Shown here: positions 16,871 through 25,751 of the stretch, piece by piece
Layout: each line of letters starts with the position of its first letter
Position numbering within the stretch: the first letter of the stretch is position 1
Source: Ramlibacter ginsenosidimutans
GTDB taxonomy: Bacteria; Pseudomonadota; Gammaproteobacteria; Burkholderiales; Burkholderiaceae_C
DNA: 64,000 nt
Assembly (NCBI RefSeq): GCF_016654015.1
Contig: NZ_JAEPWM010000011.1
Coordinates: forward strand, 120,955-184,954
Direction: 5' to 3'
Notes under the pieces: generated by a model
Told to the model about the DNA's origin: nothing
What the model saw: only the letters and a program-made list of their open reading frames with translations
Database searches by the model: none
Made by a program: the position numbers and the translations under genes

Positions 16871-17821
16871 ATGCGAACCCCCCGAGTCCTTGAATTGTTC
16901 CTCAGCCTGCTGCTGGCCCTTGTCGCTTTCGCCGTGCATGCGCAGCCGGCCCACGAACCCACCGTCGACGAGATTTACCAAGCTGCCGAACACGGCGACC
17001 TGGTCGGAGCGCGCAGCATGGTCGACCAGGTCCTGGCAAAGCATCCAAACAGCGCGAAGGCGCACTACGTCAAGGCGGAGGTCGCCGCGCGGCAGCATGA
17101 AGCCGCGCTCGCGCGCGGCGAGCTGCAAGCCGCGGAAACGCTCGCTCCCGGCTTGCCGTTCGCCAGGCCCGATGCGGTCAGCGCACTGCGCGCGCAGCTC
17201 GGTCGTCCGTCACGGCATGCCGTCACGCCGGTGCCTGACGATGCGCTCCGGCAGCCCGCACACGCGGGACGAAGCGGCTTTCCTGTCGGCGGCTTTGTCG
17301 CGCTGGTCCTGATCTTCATCGTGGCAATGACGTTCGTTCGCTCCCGCTTGAGCGCGGCTGCCGCGCCCACCGCCTCTGTCTATCCGCCCCAGCGCCCGGA
17401 CGAAGCATTCGGCCGTTACGACGCACCGCACGCAGGCTACCCCTCAGGGGCTTACCAGCCAGGTGCTTATCCGCCTGGCGCGTATTCGGCAACGCCAGCG
17501 CCATCTCTTGGGTCGACGCTGGGCCACGGGCTGGCGACGGGCCTGGCCGTCGGTGCCGGTGTAGTGGCGGCGGAGGAGATCGGCCACCGCATCTTCGATC
17601 ACCAAGGGGGCGCCCTTCATGCACCGGCGGCAGCCCCGGGCGCTTGGGGCGAAAACTCCCCGCTGGCACGAGACGCGGGGATCGATGCCCTACGAGGTGG
17701 CGCGGATCCGAACCCCGACATGGGCGGGCGGGACTTCGGCATTGCGGACCACGGCGGCTGGGAAGATGCGGGGGGAGGGGACTTCGGCGTGGAAAATGGC
17801 AGCGACGACTGGAACACCTGA
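16871..17821 (+). CDS. TPR membrane protein with Gly/Tyr/Pro-rich tail
   Basis: 316 residues. The ATG at 16871 gives a good signal peptide (RVLELFLSLLLALVAFAVHAQ); an ATG 11 codons earlier would bury it. The periplasmic part is a short tetratricopeptide-like pair (AEHGDLVGARSMVDQVLAK and AKAHYVKAEVAARQHE). A second hydrophobic helix (GGFVALVLIFIVAMTFV) follows, then a disordered stretch with repeated GAYPPGAY-type units and a hydrophobic Gly-rich segment (GHGLATGLAVGAGVVAAEE). Proteins with this layout are common in Burkholderiales but uncharacterised; a protein-interaction role at the inner membrane is inferred only from the TPRs. Confidence 0.75.
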   Translation: MRTPRVLELFLSLLLALVAFAVHAQPAHEPTVDEIYQAAEHGDLVGARSMVDQVLAKHPNSAKAHYVKAEVAARQHEAALARGELQAAETLAPGLPFARPDAVSALRAQLGRPSRHAVTPVPDDALRQPAHAGRSGFPVGGFVALVLIFIVAMTFVRSRLSAAAAPTASVYPPQRPDEAFGRYDAPHAGYPSGAYQPGAYPPGAYSATPAPSLGSTLGHGLATGLAVGAGVVAAEEIGHRIFDHQGGALHAPAAAPGAWGENSPLARDAGIDALRGGADPNPDMGGRDFGIADHGGWEDAGGGDFGVENGSDDWNT

Positions 17822-18107
17822 AGGCCAGCATTCCAGGGTGCGCATGGCGCCGATTCGGCAAGCTCACCGCGGCGGAAAGGACCCCAGAATGCATCGCGCC
17901 GGGAGTCTTCCCCCCAGGATGTGCTGAGCCGTCCCTGAGGCTGGCTCGTCGCTCGTTCAATCAACAGCGCCGAGGCAGCAGAGCGTCTCCTGCCCTGGCA
18001 ACACTGAACTTCAGAAGCCCGCCGTGTGCGGGCCCCCGCACGCGCTTGGCGCATGTTCCTGCGTCGGCTGCCAATGGGCCGGCCGCGCGCACTGCATCGC
18101 GCCAGGG

Positions 18108-18400
18108 TCAGCGCTTGCCTTCTTCGCGTTGCGCCTGCTTGTCCGCCTCGCGCGCGGACTCTTTCGCATCGCCCATCTTTTCCTGCACCTTGCCCTTGAT
18201 CTGCTGGGCGGCGCCACCGATTTCGCGGCTGGTGTCGCCGGTCAGCTTGCCCACCTGCTTCTTGGCTTCACCTGCGGCCTGGTTGGCGGCGCCATTGACC
18301 TTCGCGCGCCCGGTCGCGCGGCGGTGTCGAGCCGCGCATCGGCACCGGTGCAAGGCCCAGAGTCGCGTGCACGGTCGCCAGGATGAAGCGCTTGACCTTT
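18108..18400 (-). pseudogene. CsbD-like stress protein gene with frameshifts
   Basis: The 3' part reads KVNGAANQAAGEAKKQVGKL, then GAAQQIKGKVQEKMGDAKE and an acidic/basic tail ending EEGKR, which is the CsbD-like repeat found in general-stress proteins. Upstream, the same frame turns into Cys/Arg/His-rich nonsense with no start. Other frames upstream give KRFILATVHATLGLA, a typical signal-peptide start lacking an ATG, and GADARLDTAA, as if two small indels split the gene. A secreted CsbD protein probably existed; the present sequence cannot encode it intact. Confidence 0.6.
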
Positions 18401-18776
18401 CGTGGATCGGTGGCCGGCAAACACCAACAATGGTGCTGAGGCCGCAGGGATCTCGCGAATCAGCAGCGCGCAGCCGCGCATTCACCGCCGAGGCCCTGTG
18501 GAAGTGATCCAGACCGGCAAAGCAGCCCCGTCTAGGTGTGAAGTGTCAACAGGTTCTTCAGAGAGTTCGAAAGCCGAGACACGGGAACGCGAAGTTGCTC
18601 CCGTAATGAATGCCATCTGTGGGAATGCCCAGGACGAAACGACTGCCAGGACGGTGAGGCCGTTGTGTCCATATCGCACTGCGCCGGTGAGGTCCCGCTT
18701 GCGGATCCCCGTTGCCGCACTGGTGCGCGCCTGCGCCCGACGTGCTTCGCGCAGCTGAGAATCGGCGGGGACTCAT

Positions 18777-18960
18777 ATGGGTATTCGCGGCCCCGCGGTG
18801 ACCTATGCGGTCGTATGCGCATCAACCTGTCGGGACCGCGCAGGCGGTACACGCCCTCCGCCGAGGCGACTTCGACGCCGTGCCGGCAGGGGTGCAGAGG
18901 CATTGCTGGTTCGGGGCACGCTGACTCTTGGCGGGCGCTTCGCCTGGGGGCCGGCCTACG
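18777..18960 (+). pseudogene. fragment of a second FabF-like ketosynthase
   Basis: The plus strand encodes MGIRGPAVTYAVVCAST, matching MDIRGPVLTYAVACASS around the active-site Cys of the ketosynthase at 8513-9739. In the next frames follow VHALRRGDFDAV, then AEALLVRGTLT and SWRALRLGA, matching HALRRGEVDMAI, AEALLVPGALA and AWHALRALA of the same enzyme in the same order. At least two frameshifts separate these blocks, and the rest of the gene is absent. The DNA before it (18401-18776) holds nothing recognised. Confidence 0.65.
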
Positions 18961-19041
18961 CAGACTCCATGCTCGGTCTTACCTGTTTCACATTTGCGAT
19001 GACACACAGTGACTGCTTCCATTACCAACGGGGAGCATCCG

Positions 19042-19311
19042 ATGAAGAAATCTCAATTGCTTGGGGCATGTGTCGCCATCGCGATCGGCGCCATCTCGGG
19101 AGGCGCCAACGCGGGCTGCCTCGGGGGCGCGGCTGCGGGCGGCGTAGCAGGTCACTTTATGCACCGGCACGGAGTGGCCGGTGCTGCTGCCGGTTGTGCG
19201 ATCGGTCACTACCGCTCCAAGCACCAGGAGGCGCGCGCGGAACAGGCAAACACCGACCAAGTCGCGCAGACTCGGACGCAATCTCACCACCACTGGTTCC
19301 ACAAGGGGTGA
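19042..19311 (+). CDS. small exported glycine-zipper-like protein
   Basis: 89 residues. GGGGAGC lies eight bases before the ATG of MKKSQLLGACVAIAIGAISG, a signal peptide with probable cleavage after GGANA. The mature part has GCLGGAAAGGVAGHF and HGVAGAAAGCAIGHY, two Gly/Ala segments with small-residue spacing typical of glycine-zipper 2TM domains, followed by a basic Gln-rich tail that ends HHHWFHKG. Related proteins are outer-membrane or periplasmic and often stress-linked. The His-rich end could bind metal, but this is a guess. The TGA stop lies in the loop of a hairpin. Confidence 0.65.
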   Translation: MKKSQLLGACVAIAIGAISGGANAGCLGGAAAGGVAGHFMHRHGVAGAAAGCAIGHYRSKHQEARAEQANTDQVAQTRTQSHHHWFHKG

Positions 19312-19342
19312 GCCCCTTAGAAAGGGGCCAGCCACCCCTTTC
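19303..19342 (+). terminator. tandem hairpins at the end of the glycine-zipper gene
   Basis: AAGGGG (19303-19308) pairs with CCCCTT (19313-19318) around the loop TGAG, which contains the stop codon. A second stem, GAAAGGGG (19320-19327) with CCCCTTTC (19335-19342), follows one base later. There is no long T-tract, so termination strength is uncertain; mRNA 3' protection is another option. Confidence 0.4.
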
Positions 19343-19872
19343 ATCCAGTTCCAGTTGCGCCGTCACCCGGAATCCAAGTCGACGGACGTGTTACTTCGGG
19401 TTCGGGCTGAAAAGGTAGTGGGCTCCTGTCTCCTGGCTCCTGGCTCCTGGCTCCTGGCTCCTGGCTCCTGGCTCCTGGCTCCTGGCTCCTGGCTCCTGGC
19501 TCCGTGAGGCGGGAGATACTGCGTTCCCAGCGTTCCTGCAGCTTCGGTTTCTCTCCCCATCCGGACCGTAAAGGGCGCTGAAGTAGTTCTGACCTGGGGT
19601 AGCACGGCCCGCGCGCAGGTGCTTGCTCTGCAGGCATCGCGATGTAGCCGTCGTTGTAAAGGAAGACGAACTCCGTGCCCCGGCCGACGAACGTGGGCTG
19701 CTGCGCAAACAGCAGGCTCAGGTGGTCTTGAGCGACTGCCGCCAACTCGCCTGCGCACGCACGGGCGTAGGCGATCAGTTGAACGCGCGGATGAGGGCGC
19801 GGATCGCGCCGGCTCCCTCAAGGGGCCGCCCAAAGCTCGCCGGCAGCCGGCGCGGCGCTGCCCGATGCGCAG
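19312..19872. other. intergenic with tandem repeat and a remnant frame
   Basis: Besides the hairpins and the 7-bp repeat, the minus strand has an open stretch (about 19505-19800) reading RACAGELAAVAQDHLSLLFA and TEFVFLYNDGYIAMPAEQA. It looks like the end of a real protein, but no start or family is recognised. Its frame runs straight into the tandem repeat, which would add repeated GARSQEP units. Confidence 0.4.
19421..19503. repeat. 7-bp tandem repeat (GGCTCCT), about 12 units
   Basis: Eleven consecutive heptamers and one partial unit; the second unit reads GTCTCCT, the rest are exact. As seven is not a multiple of three, every frame stays open and reads the same seven-residue motif (GARSQEP on the minus strand). 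Copy number is expected to vary by slippage. Confidence 0.95.
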
Positions 19873-20937
19873 TCAACCGCTAGCCGGGTCCCGATCCGGG
19901 CGACCCGCCTCTATCGCAATCTGAGTCGCGATGATCTTGGCTGCCGCCAGCGTCGGCGCCGACAGAAAGATGCCGGCGACCCCGCCGATTTCCTCGCCCG
20001 CCAGCAATCCAAACAGCACCAGCAACGGCGCGAGTTCGACCCCACCACTCATCAAATATGGATTGAGCACGTAGTCCTGGAAAACGCGGTAGCCGGCAAT
20101 GAGGGCGAGCAGGAGCAGCAGGTGCTCGTAGCCCGACAGGCCCGCGACGATCAGGCAAACCGCCGCGGCCGTCAGCGGGCCGATCGCCGGTATGAATTCG
20201 AGACCGGCTGCCAGGGCCGCGAGCAACATCGCGTACGGCACACCGGCAATCGAGAAGGCCACGGAGTAGGCCACAAGCGTCGCCGCCGACAGGATCAGGA
20301 GAGATCGGATATAGCCGCCCAGCACGACGTCCAGTCCGTCGACGATTCCGCTCCACATGCGCCCATGACCGTACTGTTGGACCCAGGCCAGGAACGCGGT
20401 GCGCATCGCCCTCGCATCCTTGACGAAGAGGAATGCGAGGATAGGAATCAAGACGAGGAAGATCGAGTTTCCGGCGACTCCGAGGGCGACCTCACCGACC
20501 TTCTTGGCAATCGGCAAGGCAGCCGAGGCGCCCGATTTGAACTGCTCCTGGATCAGGGCGGACAGGCGCTCGCGAAACGGCACCAACCACTCGGGCAGCG
20601 GAACTCGATTGAGCAGGTGCGGATCTCCCAGCAAGGCTGGAAGCTTGTTGGCAAGGGTCGCGGCTTGCTCCGCGATCGGTGGGCCGATCAGTGCGATTCC
20701 GATCACGACCAGCGCCAGGATGAGCGCAAAGATGGCTCCTGTGGATGCGCTGTAAGAGAACCGCCTGGGCGTTAGGCGCGCCAAGCGTTGCACGGCCGGA
20801 TACACCATGTACGCGAAAAAGACCGCCAACAGGAAGACGAAGAGCGTCTTGCGAATCTCGTAGACCACGAGCACGGCGGCCGCCACCAAGGCAACTGTCC
20901 ACGCATAGCGCGCGGCGCGACGATCAAATCCCAGCAT
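19873..20937 (-). CDS. AI-2E/PerM family membrane transporter
   Basis: 354-residue permease of the AI-2E transporter (DUF20, PerM) family. About eight membrane helices are visible, with the pair at the N-terminus (WTVALVAAAVLVVYEI and LFVFLLAVFFAYMVYP), a long periplasmic/cytoplasmic amphipathic region (PEWLVPFRERLSALIQEQF) and the conserved central segment LEFIPAIGPLTAAAV followed by QDYVLNPYLMSG. The ATG at 20937 follows GGAAAGGGG and is preferred to the frame start at 21057. Members export or import varied small solutes, including sodium/proton antiport in some; the substrate here is unknown. Confidence 0.88.
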   Translation of the reverse strand: MLGFDRRAARYAWTVALVAAAVLVVYEIRKTLFVFLLAVFFAYMVYPAVQRLARLTPRRFSYSASTGAIFALILALVVIGIALIGPPIAEQAATLANKLPALLGDPHLLNRVPLPEWLVPFRERLSALIQEQFKSGASAALPIAKKVGEVALGVAGNSIFLVLIPILAFLFVKDARAMRTAFLAWVQQYGHGRMWSGIVDGLDVVLGGYIRSLLILSAATLVAYSVAFSIAGVPYAMLLAALAAGLEFIPAIGPLTAAAVCLIVAGLSGYEHLLLLLALIAGYRVFQDYVLNPYLMSGGVELAPLLVLFGLLAGEEIGGVAGIFLSAPTLAAAKIIATQIAIEAGRPDRDPASG

Positions 20938-21139
20938 GCGAGCCCCTTTCCAGGTACGCGGATGGTGCCGAGTCCCCTTTGGCGCGGCAATGCGTGAAAC
21001 CCGAAGGAGGCAGGTGCCTTCGGGGCAGTCCGCGCAGGAGTTTCCCCCTGGCGCCATCGCGCGCTCGCGCAGGTCACCGGCGGATTGTGTTTATGAAACG
21101 GGACGCGAGCGGTGCTGTCTGTTCGCGGCGTCCTCACGA

Positions 21140-21418
21140 TCAAGAACCCGGCCGCTCACCGCAATTGTCCTTGCGGAACACGACTTCGCCAGACTTGACG
21201 TGAACCACCTGGATGGCCCCCTTTGTTCTTGCCTTGGCCGCGACAGCGACAGCCAGAGAACGATCGGCGAACGTGGCTTGTTTGGTCCCGGGCTGTGGCC
21301 AAGTCGGGCCCCAGGCCGGTTTGCTGCTCTCGACGCGGAACTCTTCGCCACCCGGCCTTGTGTTCCGGTCGGTTGCGAATCTATCGTGTTGACTCACTCT
21401 CGCCCGTTCTGTGTTCAT
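21140..21418 (-). CDS. small protein, DUF2188-like C-terminus
   Basis: 92 residues if started at MNTERARVSQHD; the frame continues upstream to 21478. The C-terminal half has FADRSLAVAVAAKARTKGA then IQVVHVKSGEVVFRKDNCG, an alternating helix-strand-turn pattern that resembles DUF2188 domains (small cytoplasmic proteins ending in a G-I-kD-YG motif). The similarity is weak. Genes on both sides are leftward too but far enough apart to be independent. Confidence 0.5.
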   Translation of the reverse strand: MNTERARVSQHDRFATDRNTRPGGEEFRVESSKPAWGPTWPQPGTKQATFADRSLAVAVAAKARTKGAIQVVHVKSGEVVFRKDNCGERPGS

Positions 21419-21749
21419 GGACGCTCGCACCTTACAACGGCCGCCCCCGAATGCTGTAGGAGACGATCGACATGACATTCACTCGCGCTTCGGCGGCGCG
21501 AGTTACGTAAATCGCGGCGTCCTTCGGGAACTTCCCGGGGAGGCTCCTTGAGTACGCCGCGTGCCGAACTCACTCGCAGGGTCGGCTCCTATCGCCGGCA
21601 ACCCCCTGGGTCACGACCATCCATGACTGGCTGAATGTGCACCGAACGTTGCTCGAGTCGGAGGTCGCCCCGAATTTTCCGGAATCACCCAGTGGCCAGC
21701 CGTTCCGCGTGGATTTGCACCATCCGATTTGCGGGGTCGCAAGCAGCGT

Positions 21750-22202
21750 TCAGTTATTCGCAGAGTGCCCGGCCGGCACTCCCCAGCGCAGCAGAAACCA
21801 GCGCCATTTCGCGACCGCGTGGAACGGCTTCGTTGCGCGGTTTCCGCCGGGCACTGCCGTGCCGTGTCGCATTTCGCTGGCGATGGTTCCCGAGGCATCG
21901 GTGGATGCAGCGCAGTGCCAGTTGCGTCCGTCCGCGATCTCGCAGCCGGTGAACCGACCGGAACGCTCCCGCTCGCCGACGGTCCAGAACAGGACTTCCC
22001 CATGTGCACGCAGGGCGCGGAAACGGTATCGCGCGCCAGCTGCCAGCCGGCCCGAGCACGACTGCCCGATCCAGGTCCCGTCCTGGCACTGCACCGTGTA
22101 GACCGTTCTTTCACCCTGCATGGTCACGAAGTCAGAGGCCCACATGACGAAGGCCACACAAGCGCTCATTGCCAACACGCAGGTACGAATAGTGAACAAC
22201 AT
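21750..22202 (-). CDS. membrane-anchored hypothetical protein
   Basis: 150 residues with one N-terminal helix (TIRTCVLAMSACVAFVMWA) and a periplasmic domain. Four Cys occur in the domain as CQDGTWIGQSC and CEIADGRNWHC, spaced for two disulfides. The domain is beta-rich (RTVYTVQC, GARYRFRALR, VLFWTVGERERSGRFTGC) and ends with the short hydrophobic FLLRWG. The ATG at 22202 is preferred because it starts just before the membrane helix. Not a family I can name. It is divergent from uppP with about 200 bases between. Confidence 0.6.
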   Translation of the reverse strand: MLFTIRTCVLAMSACVAFVMWASDFVTMQGERTVYTVQCQDGTWIGQSCSGRLAAGARYRFRALRAHGEVLFWTVGERERSGRFTGCEIADGRNWHCAASTDASGTIASEMRHGTAVPGGNRATKPFHAVAKWRWFLLRWGVPAGHSANN

Positions 22203-22405
22203 GGCGCGGGCCCTTGGAGGCCGCATTGACCTATACACATTCTCCACATCATCCGTTCCTTCGGTTTCATCCAGCTTTCAACGGGCACCCGGTGCGCGCG
22301 GGGCAGGGCGGGAGTGCTCGGTCCATCCTGACCGCAAGCCCGCGGCCGGTGCAGAGTGCGACGCCGATAATCCGAGGCTTCCAAGCCTTCCTTCCCCATC
22401 GCGCC

Positions 22406-23242
22406 ATGCATATCCTCCAGATCCTCGTCCTCGCAGTGGTGCAGGGCGCGGCCGAACTTCTGCCCGTCTCCAGCTCCGCGCATGTGATCGTCGCCGAAAA
22501 GCTGATGGGCCTGGACGCCACGTCGCCCGAGATGACCTTCCTGCTGGTGATGCTCCACACCGGGACCATGTTCGCGGTCATCGTCTATTTCTGGAATGCG
22601 TGGCGGCGCGCGTTCTTCACCTCGGCCCGGCAGCTGCGCGAGAGCCTCGTCCGGGTCGTCTTCGCCACGGGTGTGACTGGCGTGGTGGGGCTGGTCCTGC
22701 TGCAGTTGATCAAGCACATGGTGGCCGGGGGCCGGCCCGACTACGAGATCGAGCAGCTGTTCGGCGATGCGCGTGTGATGACCGCAGGCCTGGTGGCCGC
22801 GGGGCTGTTGATCCTGCTGTCCTCGCGCGCGCCCGACCGGCCCGTGCGCGACATCGGGCTGGGGGCAGCCGGCTGGATCGGTGCCGTGCAGGGCTTGTGC
22901 CTGCCGTTCCGGGGCTTTTCGCGCTCGGGCGCCACGATCTCCGCGGGCATGATGCTTGGCGTGGCCCGCCTACGCGCCGAGGAATTCAGTTTCGCGCTGG
23001 CCGTGGCTCTCACGCCCGCGGTGGTGCTGCGTGAGGGCTGGCGTCTTTTCAAGAGCCATGCCGTGATCGCGCAGCACGGCGTCGCAGAATTGCTGGCTCC
23101 CGGCCTTGCCGGGATGGTCCTGAGTTTCCTGGCCGGCCTGCTGGCTCTTCGCTGGCTTTCGCGCTGGCTGGACCAAGGGCGCTGGTACCTGTTCGGCATC
23201 TATTGCCTAGTCGCCGCTGCGGTGGTCTGGCACGTCGGCTGA
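22406..23242 (+). CDS. uppP: undecaprenyl-diphosphatase
   Basis: 278-residue polytopic membrane phosphatase (BacA family) that recycles undecaprenyl pyrophosphate to the monophosphate carrier used for peptidoglycan and O-antigen synthesis. The two signature motifs are present: QGAAELLPVSSSAH near residue 13, with the catalytic Glu and Ser cluster, and PFRGFSRSGATI near residue 170. Helices cover the rest of the chain as expected. The ATG in GCGCCATGCATATC is chosen because it places the first motif at the standard distance. It stands alone; enzymes of this type confer bacitracin tolerance when abundant. Confidence 0.93.
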   Translation: MHILQILVLAVVQGAAELLPVSSSAHVIVAEKLMGLDATSPEMTFLLVMLHTGTMFAVIVYFWNAWRRAFFTSARQLRESLVRVVFATGVTGVVGLVLLQLIKHMVAGGRPDYEIEQLFGDARVMTAGLVAAGLLILLSSRAPDRPVRDIGLGAAGWIGAVQGLCLPFRGFSRSGATISAGMMLGVARLRAEEFSFALAVALTPAVVLREGWRLFKSHAVIAQHGVAELLAPGLAGMVLSFLAGLLALRWLSRWLDQGRWYLFGIYCLVAAAVVWHVG

Positions 23243-24122
23243 GTGCGTTCAGCAATGGTCAACGTCTGATCATCTCCGCGAACGTCTATGCGGTTACGTC
23301 TGCAGTCGTTGCGGGCGCCGCCAGACAAGCAGCTCAGGTTGCTGCGCAAGCGGCAGGTCATCGGCTGGTTCCAGAAGATCGCCGAAGCCACAGGCACGGC
23401 GGTTTGTGTCCGCCTAGAGCGCCGGGAGGAGCTCGCGACCACCTTGGCGCACGCGGTGGAGACCGTATACGCTGCCGCCACAGCACTGAGCTCGGCAGCG
23501 CATGGAGCTGCAGTGCAGCCCTCTCACAAGAAGGCTCACGGTGACGGCGGGGGGTGCTTGTCAAGGTGGCAACACTGCGCCGAACTGCGGCGGAGCTCAC
23601 TCTGGCACAAGCCGCGTAGAGCTCAAGCCCGTGTGCTGGACCTCCTCGAGCCCCAGGAGCACGCCGTGCTGCACGGAACTCTGCTGAAGCTGCGAGCGGC
23701 GCTGGCCCGCGCTTAGTCGCTGTCGGCCTCAGCCGAAGTCGAGGCGAGTCAGTCGCCGCGCCGGGTCACGCGGACGCAGCCCGATCGTGCCGGCGGCCGC
23801 TTCGGAACCCGGGCCTGCTGTGCTCTCGGCCGATCTCGTAGCTGCCCGCTGAGAAGTCGCTATTGCATCAGCCAGCCGTGGCTCAGGAACAGGTCTCGTC
23901 CATGCGCACGTTGATCGGGAAGCCGCGTTGCTTCCGCCGTCCGCGAAAGCTTGTGCAGCTTGCGGTTTCAGCTCCGCCCCCAGCGCGCGAGTATTCCGCA
24001 GCTTTGAGCTGCCGTGCGCAGACGTGCAACCTCAGCGGGAGAATGCGGCCGACGCGTCCAAGGGCACCGGTTGCTCCGCGCTCTGCGCAGGTCCACGATG
24101 GGGCGCACCGCCTGGAGCCTTC
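23243..24122. other. intergenic with a probable MarR tail remnant
   Basis: About 880 bases. On the plus strand, the frame ending at 23716 closes with RVLDLLEPQEHAVLHGTLLK and LRAALARA, the pattern of the last helix of MarR-family regulators. The winged-helix part is absent or unreadable, so this looks like a gene stump. The rest, up to the recombinase start, shows nothing I recognise. Confidence 0.35.
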
Positions 24123-25751
24123 ATGAACACCTCCGGCCCCCCACGCGCCGTCCAGTACATCCGCATGTCCACCGACAGCCAGGACCTTTCCCCGGAGATG
24201 CAGCAGGGCGCCATCGCCGCATACGCGGGCCAACACGGAATCGCCGTCGTCCAGACCTATCTCGATGCCGGCAAGAGTGGCCTGACCCTGGAGAAGCGCC
24301 CCGCCATGAGGCGCTTGCTGCTGGACGTGACCAAGCCCGATCGGACCTTCTCCATGGTCCTGGTCTACGACGTCTCGCGGTGGGGCCGGTTCCAGGACAC
24401 CGACGCCAGCGCGTATTACGAGTACCACTGCAGGTTGCATGGCTGCCAGGTCCACTACGTGCAGGAGCCCTTCGGCAGCCCCGACTCGCCGCTGGCGACC
24501 CTCTTCAAGGGCATGAAACGGGCCATGGCTGCGGAGTTCAGCCGGGAACTGGCCGTCAAGACCACGGCCGGGCACGCCGCCGCGATGCAGCGCGGCTTCC
24601 AGCTCGGGACCATGCCTTGCGTCGGGTTCGCGCGGGTCGCCGTCTCGAAGATGGACGGGTCGCAGCGTCGGCTGCGCAGCGACGAGCACAAGTCCGGCCC
24701 GCGCGAGCACGTGAAGTGGGTGCTGGGACCGCAGCCGGAGCGCGCCGCGGTCCGGCGCATCTTCCAGCTGTACGCCACCACCGAGCCGTCCGTCGTGGCA
24801 CTGGCCCGGCGCATCGAACGCGAGGGCATCCGCACGGCGGATGGGCGCTGCATCACCGAGTGGATGCTCTATTCGTTCCTGCGATCGGAATCCGTGCTCG
24901 GCAACTTTCTCTGGGGCCGCGCGAAGAACAAGAAGCGCCGCGCCGAGGGCGATCCGCGGTTCACGCGGATGCCCGGGATCATGGAGCCGCTGGTGCCGCG
25001 CGAGCTCTTTGACGCCGTGCAGGCGAAGTTGAACCGTCGACGGCACGTGATCTTCTCGCGCGAGGCGCTCGTGGACCGGCTGCGTGCCGCCCTCGTCGAG
25101 GCCCCGAAGCTACGGGCGCTTCAGCTCGAGGTGCATGGCTGCCCATGCCGCTCCACCTACCTCAAGAACTTCGGCTCGATACGTGCCGCCTGGGCCGCGG
25201 CCGGTGCTGTCTACCCCTGCGGCGCGGAAGGCATCGACCAGGCCGCTGCCCAGCGCAGTGCCTCGGTGGGAGCGCGCATCTGCAACGCAGCCCATGCCTT
25301 CCTGCGACAGGCTGGCGTGGACTGCCAGCAGCACACGCGCCCCGACCGCCGGGGGCAGACCCTCCTGATCAACGGAGACACGGTGCTGCGCCTGCAGGTG
25401 ATCTGGCAGCGATCGCGCGACGACCTGCAGCAATGGGAGATCAGGAGGGTCTACAAGGAGCACTTCGACTGGATCCTGGTCGTGCGGATCCGCCCGGACG
25501 ACACGCCCCTCGACTCGATCCTGCTAAGCCGTGCGCAGTACTTTTCCCAGACCCGCTGGCTGCACGACGCGCTCGACGATTCCTGGACGGTGCTGCGCAG
25601 CTCTTCGGAAATCGTCGACGCCATGCGCAAGCTGCGTCCGATGTCTTGCAACCGGCCTGTGGGGCCTGAGGCGCAGCCCGCTTACGGCCTTGCGACGCCG
25701 CCCCTCAGCGCCGCTGTGAACGCTGCAGGCGCCCCTGCGGCGGAGAGGTGA
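24123..25751 (+). CDS. large serine recombinase
   Basis: 542 residues. The resolvase domain starts with AVQYIRMSTDSQDLSPEMQ, where the Ser of RMSTD is the nucleophile. The Arg-containing segments VYDVSRWGRFQD and MAAEFSRELAVKT and the helix after it complete the catalytic domain. A recombinase domain follows (RRIFQLYATTEPSVVALA, REGIRTADGR, SVLGNFLWGR), then a C-terminal region without the Cys4 zinc ribbon usual in phage integrases but with RSTYLKNFGSIRAAWAAAG, seen in transposon-borne recombinases. The last 15 codons come from a repeated block, so the natural C-terminus may be altered. The ATG at 24123 is set by the domain start. It marks a mobile element scar. Confidence 0.88.
   Translation: MNTSGPPRAVQYIRMSTDSQDLSPEMQQGAIAAYAGQHGIAVVQTYLDAGKSGLTLEKRPAMRRLLLDVTKPDRTFSMVLVYDVSRWGRFQDTDASAYYEYHCRLHGCQVHYVQEPFGSPDSPLATLFKGMKRAMAAEFSRELAVKTTAGHAAAMQRGFQLGTMPCVGFARVAVSKMDGSQRRLRSDEHKSGPREHVKWVLGPQPERAAVRRIFQLYATTEPSVVALARRIEREGIRTADGRCITEWMLYSFLRSESVLGNFLWGRAKNKKRRAEGDPRFTRMPGIMEPLVPRELFDAVQAKLNRRRHVIFSREALVDRLRAALVEAPKLRALQLEVHGCPCRSTYLKNFGSIRAAWAAAGAVYPCGAEGIDQAAAQRSASVGARICNAAHAFLRQAGVDCQQHTRPDRRGQTLLINGDTVLRLQVIWQRSRDDLQQWEIRRVYKEHFDWILVVRIRPDDTPLDSILLSRAQYFSQTRWLHDALDDSWTVLRSSSEIVDAMRKLRPMSCNRPVGPEAQPAYGLATPPLSAAVNAAGAPAAER

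Noticed and set aside
19421..19503. Heptamer array as a CRISPR array
   Set aside because: Units are contiguous 7-mers without spacers; it is a simple tandem repeat.
23243..24122. tRNA or attachment site beside the serine recombinase
   Set aside because: No cloverleaf, CCA end or repeated core could be seen by eye; large serine recombinases need not use tRNA sites.
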